Shown here: positions 54,263-64,000 of the stretch, piece by piece
Layout of the letters: each line of letters starts with the position of its first letter
How positions within the stretch are numbered: position 1 is the stretch's first letter
From: Baylisascaris procyonis
Lineage: Eukaryota > Nematoda > Chromadorea > Rhabditida > Ascarididae
Direction: 5' to 3'
NCBI GenBank assembly: GCA_037389465.1
Contig: JAZARR010000078.1
Location: 1,922,001-1,986,000 of the forward strand
DNA: 64,000 bases
Notes under the pieces: generated by a model
Databases searched by the model: none
What the model was told of the DNA's origin: nothing
The model's input: the letters and a program-made list of their open reading frames with translations, nothing else
Program-made: the position numbers and the translations under genes

Positions 54263-57040
54263 AACAAGAACACACACCCATTGTCTCCTTTCACTTATAC
54301 TCTTCATGGTTACGTTAATTATCCTAGACTAGTTAGTGAAATTCGTTTGTGGTAGCTAACTTACGCTTTCGGAAAGTACGAAACAGAATATTTCATATGT
54401 AATTTAAAAATCAGCCTAATTGTTTTGTAAGCGCCCTCAAAAACTGCCGATAATTGAAGGTCTCTAGTTCGCTTCCTGTTAGTGACAATTTTTTTTGCAC
54501 TCAAAACCTGTTATATGAAAAATTTAAAAAAAAAATTTTCAAACAATGTGCTTCACACAAACACGACCACAATTTTAATGATAGAAAAAAATAAAGTAGA
54601 AACTTCATGTGAAAAAAAAAAATAGTATCTGAAATGATGACACTACACAAAATGTTTGCCAATAATAAGCGATTACGTCACAATCATTAAGCATACATTA
54701 AAAAAAATAAAAATATTTCCTCACCAAACAACAATACACTCTGATAGGTGAAAAACTCTAATTTAGAATTATATCACATCAGTGGATGAAAAAAAAAAGA
54801 GCAATATATAAAAGAGGGTCTATAATACCACGAATAATACGAATATTGATAAACACCTGGTAATTTGATAATATTCACAGAGTTTATTTAGTTGTTATCG
54901 ATCATATACAAAGGCGACGCTGAAGGTGACAATTGCCAATTGGAATCCTTTTGTTTCCTCTTAAGGATCAACCAAATTTCTCAAATTTCAGTGAATCTTC
55001 CCATGGTTTTTTTTTTTTTTTGACTTTAAGACGGATTTCTTCTTACTTCAGTAAAAATATAGAAATGCGCGCTAGAAAAATTTGCAAATAAGCCCGTTTT
55101 GCAATTATACCCAATAAAATGCTCGGTTATAATAACGTTCTAAAATGATAGTAAAATGTCGAATAATCCCCCTAAAAAACTAATCGTTTCAAATATTCAC
55201 AATTAAAAATTTGTTTTCGTTTTAATCTGATCAATTGTGAAAAAACAACGCCGTTCTTGACATAGCCAACTGCAGCCAATTGCTTAATAAGTCAGCGCTC
55301 GAAGATTTTTTGAGTCACTCAACCGATTCGAAACGTGCATACGCAAATTTGGTAGTACCTCCAAGCGTCTAAACCAAAAAAAAAAAAAAAAACTTCGCGA
55401 AGTGAGGTTTCCGACTTACTATCCGACAAACAGACAGACATGCGCACAGTCATAAATTCACCACAGTATGCTTTTCTAAGAATTTGCAAACAGCGCGCAT
55501 TAAAAGAACTCCTGGAAAAACTCACGATCCCTCAGACGGTTCGTTTTGTCGATTGCAATCAAATAGTGAAGAGTTTGCAGCCTCATAATGATCTGCTTCA
55601 GCGCATTAAATGATATGGGTGTACAAGTACGAGTAATATAATATGCGCACTTACGAGTAATACTTACGAGTAACACTTACGCACTTAAAATAAGGAATAG
55701 GTTAATCAAAGTGATCCCACATCCCCGGCATTAAAGAATACTAGTATATCATCCACTATCAATGATCCAACGTATCAAATAATTGTCACCTGTACTCTAA
55801 AAACACCGGGTAATTGGCACTCATATTTTAGGAACATCAAACCACCTATACTGAAAAACAGCTGCCATTTTGTTAGTAATCTATTCACAAACAAAAAAAA
55901 AGCAAACTACATCGGATGAAAAAATCAATCACAATATACTATAAAAATGATTAAAACTAAAGCGTCCATATCAAATTGACATTTTTCTTAGAAAAAAAAT
56001 AAAAAATAATAAAAAATAAAAAATAAAAAATAACGAATAAGAAAGTATTATCAAATGAAAGAATATGATGATGGAATTATGAGAATATACAACACGATTG
56101 TGAAATAAAGAAAGAAAGAAAAAAAAAACAATAGAAACAGGTGAACGCTTTCATATTAGAGTGGTAAAAATCAATAAAACAGGTTAATTAGAATATCGCT
56201 TCCGATAATTTAAGATAATCGTCGAAGAAGCGTTTAATTGTTTCAATTAATGAATACAATATAGCTGCACAAGAAAGACAAATAACAATAAGAAAAATAA
56301 AATTCCAGCACTGCGATAAAATGCATGCAATTTTGAATAAAAAGATTCAATCACCACAACGACGAAATATTTCATAGACCGATTATAAGTTTTCTCTCAT
56401 AAATTTACATGCGACAATTTCTAACGCTTACAAGATCATTAACCAAAAATTTCATTCTAAGTACTACGATCATCTCAGCAATTCAAATACACACAAAAGT
56501 ACCACATTTTTGATGCAGACCTAAAATCATTTAGAACCGAAATACCGTTTTTTTTTTTTGTTTTTCTTAAAGAAACTGGTTGATGTATTCGGAAATTGGT
56601 GTTTAAAAGGACAATGTAGCGAGCGACAAGAAAGAAAGCACAACGCCGACAAAGTAATCAAGGAACTAAATAACCTAAAAAACAAGAGCCTTTCACATTT
56701 TAATGTTAGTTTTCAGTCTGTGTCCTAGCACATTCGTTGCATATGAGAAAACATTTCCAAGTAGAAATTCAAATAAACACCACATTAGAAATCTGAATGA
56801 AACGATTACAGAATTGCTGGAAAAAAATGCAGCAATCATCCCAGTAACTTTCCCCATAGAGTATAGAGAGGAAATGCCCCTTCCCCTCCCTCTTTACCCA
56901 TCCCCGTTAACCACTAATCATCCCTCACCTTCTTTCACCTACCACCTCGAAAAAGTTGGAACGGAGGATGTGGAAATGCATGCAGCAAATTCAGATAGCT
57001 TAGCGAAAATGCAGTGGAATACGCTGTATAATACATCGAA
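54263..57040. other. AT-rich intergenic stretch
   Basis: Very AT-rich sequence with poly-A and poly-T runs and an A-rich minisatellite of ATAAAAA-type units (about 55990-56035). No exon could be supported. A plus-strand ORF ending at 57044 (113 codons) crosses a C-rich tract and overlaps the end of the minus-strand terminal exon; it shows no family similarity. Confidence 0.5.
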
Positions 57041-57190
57041 TTAAGCGTCCGGTAAGTTCCCAACTCGAGCAGTCGGAGAAGTGGGAGTACTAACACCATT
57101 AGCACCTGTATGCGCCATGCTTGAATAGTTACTGCCACTCATCGAGCTGGCGATACGTCGTTCGTCATTCTCCGAGCTAATGCCCGCTAC
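57041..57190 (-). CDS. Terminal exon of an unrecognised gene
   Basis: On the minus strand a TATTATAG acceptor is followed by 49 codons and TAA. The peptide is polar and rich in Ser, Thr, Gly and Asn (begins VAGISSENDERRIASSMSGS, ends STPTSPTARVGNLPDA), typical of a disordered C-terminal tail. It contains Ser/Thr-Pro sites that could be phosphorylated. The phase-0 start fits the phase-0 end of the exon at 63644-63777. The gene lies upstream of NF-YA on the same strand. No domain is visible, and intermediate exons may have been missed. Confidence 0.45.
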   Translation of the reverse strand, partial: VAGISSENDERRIASSMSGSNYSSMAHTGANGVSTPTSPTARVGNLPDA

Positions 57191-60100
57191 CTATAATATA
57201 AAATAATACTCAATTGTATAAGACAATTCAAATGCTAAAATTATTTTCATTACTATAATATTGCAAATAAACTCGAACTTCTTTCAATATTTATATGCTT
57301 TGTGCTCACGAAGAAAGAACGAAATAAAATTTGTAACATAGGTGCGAAATTTTCTTTGAATATTGATTAAGCTATCTCTACCATCGTAAAGCTTCAGCTA
57401 GCTTAACTTGAAGAAACATCTAGGCGAATAAAACATGAAACGGATTTCTTCTTGAAATGAAAGGAACGCAAGCATTTCACTGGGGAAATCGTAGCGATAC
57501 TTCACAGATAAATGCCTTAAAAAGTATTCTACCGCATTTCTAAAAAAATCTAAGCTTTCAATTACATAGTTCTTTACCCTCAATGCACCAAAAGCTTCAT
57601 GCAATCCAAGTATTACTGTATCGCATGAGACAAAAAAATTTTGCGAAACAAGAAAAAAAAAAAAGAAAAAAAAATGCAACGATAAAATCACATAGTGGTA
57701 AAATATTTTGTCGAGAAATTATGACTATTTTGAAAGTGATGCAGTTGACTATTGCTTCCTCATTTTTAGTTCTTCTTTAAATTCCTTTTAATTTTTTAAT
57801 TCTTTTCATTTACATGCAAAGATGTTGATTTCTATCATCTCAAAACGTCCAATATCGACGAATAATTTCTTGCTGAGTACTGCAATGTACACGCTCACAA
57901 TTGTTATTTATGCTGCTAAACATTTTATCTGTTCATCAAGCGGCAAGATATAGAGGAATACCATCAAATGCACACAAACAATGTTCCCATAAAGTTTTGC
58001 ACACATTGTCATCTTATATTTCACATTCGCTCACTGCAATATTTTTTTTTTAGACCAATGAGAGCAAATATTTCACGTACTCATTGTGAGTTCTGAAAAT
58101 ATCATTGCTATTGAGAAAAAAAAGCATCAAACTATTGGAATGTGAAATACGGAAAATATTCAAGGAATGGAAATGAAGAATGTGTGCAATTGACTTTTTA
58201 TTTCGTAAATTGAATCAACAATTCAAGTGATTTTTTTTTCTCGGAATTTTCCTTAGAATTGCTATTAAAAGCAAATGCAATTTTCGTTGACTTGTTTAAT
58301 GCTTTAATGGTGTTCTTTAAACTCAGAAAAATTTTCTTCATATATAATTCTCAATGTAAATCAGTTGTCGCTGTAAAATAACAGAATAAACTTACACGGG
58401 CAAAGCATTCATATACATAAGTAAAAGTGTTTACTTTTCATTCCCCTCTCCGGGAATCAATGCAAAATTTTCTATTGAATATGCTCCTATCGATGAACAG
58501 AAGGTAAAATAACCCTTTCCCTATGATCATTATCCTTCGCTTATCCGCATCCTCATCGATAAATTAAACTGTTTCATTAGTCTTTCATCACTGTCTCTCT
58601 CCAGCCCTCCCCTCCCTTCCATGAAATAAAATAATCCGTTCCACTCATCGCCGTGGCCTTCTTTCCAAAAGCAAAGAAAGCATCCTACTAATAGTCCATC
58701 GTTGCTTCTCCTATTTGCATCTTCCCCTCTCCAAGAAGCGAACCAATCAATTCCATTATCATTTTCTTTTCTCGAATGCGAACTGCCGAAAAGCCATTTC
58801 GTCAGCGAATGCATCACATCTCTATTTGTTCTCTTTTCAATAAACGCGCTCGATGGGATGAAGAAATTACGCACTAGATGGGCGATTCGAGGCAGTCGAA
58901 TGGAATATATGGCCGCATTCACAAAAAAAAAGAAAGAAAAGAGAAGGAGAAAGATGTACTCAAAAGGATTACTGCAAAACACACTCAAATATGCAAATGT
59001 CACGTCATTTCTCGTTTCAGGGAATGACTTTAGGATAATCCTGAGTGCATTCATTTACATCAAACGGAACTCTTCAGCACTCCGCTTAATAAATGCTACT
59101 TCATGAATGCATTACATTTCATCGAAAGGCGCAAAACGTCAGCGAAAGAGAACATGATATGTACTTTTTGTGATCGAGCTAGCCACATTACATCGCAAAA
59201 ATATATGGAGAAACGGAAAAGCACTCGTGGATAGGCTTCGATCCAGCCGACTGCAATTCGGCCGGCTATGGCCCAATCCACCGGATCGGTCATAAAATGC
59301 ATGCAAATTTTAAGAACACTTAAATGCCTTTAAATATTCAGATCTAGTTGGAATAGCAGAAAAAAACGAATGGGAAATCACTCTATGCCGCAAATTATAT
59401 TCATCATGCTTTCCAAGTTTAACTTCACTCGTTCACGCTAAAGGGATCAGATAGACAGACAGAAACATCGATACATCGATAAGCACAAGCACCGCCTTAC
59501 CACAATGTGCCTTGCAAATGCAATTCTGCAGAAACGCATAAGCCACCGAAACGATACCTTATAAGCTTTCCTGTGGCATTTAGGGCTCGCACAAATCCCC
59601 TGCCCAGAACTCACACCTTGACTGCATTCGCCCGCTTGTGCGACAAAACGTTCGTGGACAAATTCAATGCATCTTAAAATGTTTGACAGCTCTCAAAATG
59701 GGTGAACTGAATCAAGAGTGGAATTTGATAGATGATCTCGAAAGCGGAATACACCCAACAAATTTTATGAGTACTACTTCAGACTTCAGCTGAAACGATT
59801 AGCACAAGAGTTGGAATGTTTTGTATTGGTTTAGAATGGGTGCTCAAAGATGGTGCATCGTACAGTAAGAAAGGAGAGAGGAGGAGAGAGAGAGGGGGGG
59901 GGTGGCTAAGAAAAACTCACTCATCAAGAAGAAACGATATGTTATATACAATTTTTGATAGACAATGGACAGTTAAAGATCTGCAAATGAGACCTTCATG
60001 TGGCGGCCGTTACCCCCTTCCCTCACCCTCCCCTACCCCTGAAAGAGTTTAAAAACGCATAAACTCAAAAGACGACAAGTGCATTAACAAACTTCATTTA

Positions 60101-63100
60101 GCATTCTCCACCCCATAAAGTAGATGTTGTTTTAATTACTTTGTGGCAAGTAGATATGAGCTGTTCCCCATACGCTACAAGAGTTCCTTCACTTCGATTA
60201 ACTCCCACCACCCTCTCCCCTTAAAAAAATCCCGCACAACTCGATCTATCCCATCATCCAGCCCAATTCAGCCGTTAATATTTAAAGATTTAACGGTACG
60301 TGAATTGTATATGACCGTTCCACGGGCAAAAACTGGGCAGTGGGCGGTGCGGGCAAAACTGCTCATCCGTTTCCATTCTATACAATGTCCTCTAAATTTT
60401 CTGATTTACTTAAATGCAAGCTGCTAATTTTGAGCATCGTAAACATCCCACGACGCGCAAAGGGAATGTTATTTAATATGTCCGTCGAAATTAATCGCCA
60501 ATGCTGCCAACAGACAGCTAATTATATCAGAACGAAATGTCGCTGACCAAGCATCCTTCCCCGAGCGTAGCAAATGCTCCACTCCTCTACTCATAGCTTC
60601 TAAATCCTATTATCACTTACTAATCATTCCACTGAAAAACTGCGCTGTGCAAATTTTTTGCACAATCTGAACTCATATTAGATTTAAGGAGCCGCAACGG
60701 GGCACTTTTGTTGAACATTTGCGAGCTTCCAAGCTTTAAACAGGTAAGCGATGAAACAAACGCCTTTTTTCCGTACTTCCCGCAATAACTCTGGCAGGCG
60801 ACTATTACGCTTCCTAGATTAAGATTTAAAAGTTGTAAAAAAAGCGAAGAACTTGTACAGCACACTGATCAAATGTGAAGATCAAGTAAAGAAAAGTTGT
60901 CGTTTAAACGTTTCCAGCCTAGAAGAAAAAAAGGACCCTCCCCTCCCCCTTAAAAAAACGTCCTTCCACTACCTTCTCCCTACTATTCAACAAAAATGTT
61001 TTAATTTGTTGCACCCCTCTTTTGCGAGTAGTGCTCGAAGATTCCTACATTCACAGTGTCATATCCACAACGAATTTTGAAAGATTCAACAACAACTACA
61101 GAATACAACAACAAGCTTAACAATCACCTGTCAACGTTATTAGGAACTTCAATATTCTCACGTTCGATTACCAATCACCTGGAAAGATTTGAGTCGCGGG
61201 GATATTCGAACCAACTTGCCCGCCACCCTCCCAACAGCCGTATATGCTGTTTAACCAGATATTTTCCAGTAAGTTTCATTTAATCCATTCACACGTTTCG
61301 ACTGATTTCATCCAAAGAAGATGAAAAAATTAAGACAAATTTCATCCAGCAAGCGAATTCATTTTACACACGTTCTATATCGCCTCCAACAAGAATCTAT
61401 CGATTTCATGTGTGCTGCGCACAGTGGAAAATATTCCACGAAAGATTTCCAAAGAATACACATCAAAAACAATCAAATAATAGGTTTTCAGTAAAGTACC
61501 ATAAATTTCAGTATCCTCCGTTATCGCCAAAATTACACACGAAATTCATCGCTTAAGAAAGTGAGTAAATGCAGCACGACATAAAGCAAAACGAAATGCG
61601 AAAGTCACGACGATAAACAGCCCTGAATGAATACGGATTTCGAATGACATATTGCTGGCAATATGATGAAAACCCGTCATTCGGTGGGAATATTACATCA
61701 GCTCGCATCATTTGACGAATGCAGCATTATAGCCGATAAACGAAATTATCGTATAGATGCATAAAAATAATAAAACTTCGAAAAACTGCAGCATTTAAAT
61801 ATGATATTAAATTAACGAAGAGACAAAGAAATCGTACAGTGACAAATATGCAAATTAAACACCGCAATTAGTATTGAGATGCGACATTGGCAATTAAGCA
61901 TAAACACGCAAGAAAAGAAAAAAAGAGAATCACTTACAGATTCATTGTAAGAAAAGTTGGCTACAAAATGAATATATTTTGTATAAAAGTGTAACCGAAA
62001 TCACTTTCACATTTTACATAGTCAAATCGAAAGGAATATTTTCCAAAAAGTATCAAAACTATTGATGCAATTCATTCGTTTTTTTTTTTTTTGTTTCGAG
62101 AAGCGAAACAATCAAATCAAATGGACAATGAACAGCAAACAGCTGCAACGCAATTCACATTCCCCCATAACTCTGATTAACCATCTACAAAAGACGTCTT
62201 TCGGAGATCGCAGAGAGATATAAATGAATGACCGACGAGATGAATCTTCAAGCCTAAAACAAAAGGCGGACAACATTCACCGTATTGAGAAAAACTATCA
62301 GCACAACGGGGAATGATGTGAGATCGTTGAAAATAATGACCGATTTCGTCATGAAAATTTGAGCACCGCAATCAAGAATCATCGATTCATATCTGTTCGT
62401 TGCGCTGAGTGTTTGTCTTGGTTCAGCAAAGTTGCACTTCTTATCCACAAGTAAAATGTGTCTAAAACAACAATTTGATATTTCTAGAGACGCGTATAAT
62501 AAACGCATAATACTTTTTAGTGTTACGGCATTGTAGGTACTAAATAGCAATGAAAGCTACTTTGACGGAGAAAAACTTCCAATCAAAAAAAAAAAAAAAA
62601 ACAAAACGTTAGAATTAGATTCCGGAAATGGGGCACTTTCCACTGTGATGGTAATTCAACAGTGAGCAGCACGTTTCAGAATTTTTAATCGCTTCAATTC
62701 TCCCTCATTAAGAAAACAATTACCATCAAAGACATCATTCTAAAAGTGCTTAAAACAAAAAGTTCTCTTCTAAAATAAAACTATAAAAACCCACATTGCC
62801 AATATTGCAAACCCTATAGAGATATAATTCGTAAATAAGAGAAAGAATTTTAAAAAAAAAAAAAAGGGAAAATTGAACAACGATTACCAAATTTCCTCCA
62901 CAATGAGAACAAAATACTTCATTCAGCGAAAAAAAAAAAACAAATATGTCGTTGTCTTCTCGAACACGCAACAAAATAAGCACAAATAATAGAAATTTGG
63001 AAATGCATCATAACAAAGAAACGAATAGCGAAGCCATTTGGTTTCATCAAATAAGATCCTCACTACAATTTCAGAACAAATGCGGCTAGCAGAAAAACTT

Positions 63101-63643
63101 TGCATCGAAACAGCAAACGGTCTAATTTATATTTGAAGTGCTAAGGCCTTTCAGTTTCACTATTGATTCACTTTCCCTATCGTTTAATGGATGTAAATGA
63201 AAATTGTTATGTTACTCTGCTCTTCCTATCACAAGAAAATATGTGAACAGAAAAACTATCGCATATTTCAGATCGGATAGTCGAATGTAACGGCATTAAA
63301 GACATCGAATTTGTTACAGACGGGGACAAAATACAACACTACATACATCAGAATCAGCTAGAAGCCCTAATAACAATCGAATAGTGAAATTTCATTCCAA
63401 AAGAAATTTTTTTTTGCAGATTTTGGAAAGCAATAACTCAACAAACTGGATGAGGCAGTGTCCTCTCCCTCCCTCCCTCCCGCGACATCAAGTGGCGACT
63501 ATGGCTCCGACTCCGAATTCGACAGTCCCACTACGGGACTTTAGGAAAGCACATGGAACAAAAAACAAGAGAAGGGGAGAAATGTTTCAATACTGCAATA
63601 AAAGAGCACCCTCATTGTGCTCTATAGTATCTAAATAAGAGAC
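57191..63643. other. Probable intron or intergenic interval between two exon candidates
   Basis: AT-rich with several C-rich tracts (58.61, 60.01, 60.21, 60.94 and 63.46 kb), a G run (59.89 kb) and poly-T runs. A 174-codon minus-strand ORF (58530-59054) overlaps a 134-codon plus-strand ORF; neither has recognisable similarity. I could not find further exons of the minus-strand gene. Confidence 0.4.
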
Positions 63644-63777
63644 TGTCGGTTTTGGGAAAGTGAACTGTTTCTGAGCCGACTGTGTGTTCTGCTGTTGGTG
63701 TTGTTGCTGCCTTCGGGGTTCGCTGTCGAAGGTAAAACTGCCGTATCGGAGCCCAAATTCATCTCTTGAGAAGCGTT
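63644..63777 (-). CDS. Gln-rich internal exon of an unrecognised gene
   Basis: On the minus strand a GCAGTTTTAG acceptor (ending 63778) opens a stretch that, read from the third base, gives RFSRDEFGLRYGSFTFD. An Arg/Gln-rich part follows (RRQQQHQQQNTQSAQKQ), then FTFPKPT and a GTCTCT donor, the same donor hexamer used by NF-YA exon 3. The FSRDEFGLRYGSFTFD block looks like a conserved short motif, but I do not recognise the family. Two other frames are also open for part of the exon. It could join directly to the terminal exon at 57190 (both phase 0). Confidence 0.4.
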
Positions 63778-64000
63778 CTAAAACTGCGCAACGCTTTAAG
63801 CATCTCTTCCTTAACGTTTCTACGACTTAAAATGCGAACGGCCAAGCAGAACGTCTATTAATATTTAGACGCCACATTGGCATCAATATTCAACCTACAT
63901 GAACGGGTTGGAATATTTCCCACATAACGTAAAGATTGAATGCCCATCACAGTTACGCAGTGGATCAAACGCATATTTGAGAACACTTGCTATATGCTTG
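63778..64000. other. Window end, probably intronic
   Basis: Nothing supportable beyond the acceptor of the Gln-rich exon. Upstream exons of that gene should lie outside the window. Confidence 0.4.

Noticed and set aside
61190..61225. B-box-like GGTTCGAATATCC on the minus strand
   Set aside because: No A box or foldable tRNA cloverleaf around it.

Overview
The window looks like one contiguous piece of a nematode nuclear genome. It is AT-rich and built of small exons and short-to-medium introns. Splice acceptors follow the nematode TTTTCAG type, and both recognised genes have a good acceptor a few bases upstream of the start ATG, as expected for spliced-leader trans-splicing. A probable GC-AG intron would fit a clade V (rhabditid/strongylid) worm, but the species cannot be named from sequence alone.

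Layout: (1) 1-1.1 kb is very AT-rich and holds no gene. (2) About 1.1-1.86 kb, minus strand, is a decayed reverse transcriptase with recognisable palm motifs. (3) 4.05-20.29 kb, plus strand, is an 18-exon gene for wolframin (WFS1 family), the ER membrane protein. Its joined exons give 760 codons plus stop with all phases compatible. Intron 12 contains a frameshifted exon-like fragment of an SLC46/PCFT-like transporter. Intron 15 (3.9 kb) is packed with repeats, including a perfect 18-bp inverted repeat. (4) 20.3-44.5 kb has no gene I can defend. It holds microsatellites, C-rich tracts, two GC-richer islands with promoter-type motifs and some weak exon candidates. (5) 44.6-54.2 kb, minus strand, is an eight-exon gene for NF-YA, the sequence-specific subunit of the CCAAT-binding factor NF-Y (302 aa). 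(6) 57.0-63.8 kb, minus strand, has two exon-like pieces, a Gln-rich internal exon and a terminal exon with stop. They may belong to one unrecognised gene upstream of NF-YA.

Wolframin and NF-YA are convergent and more than 24 kb apart, so nothing suggests an operon or shared pathway. No rRNA, confident tRNA, CRISPR array or intact transposon was found. All exon boundaries were placed by eye from splice consensus, reading phase and remembered family similarity. They are strong for wolframin and NF-YA and weak elsewhere.
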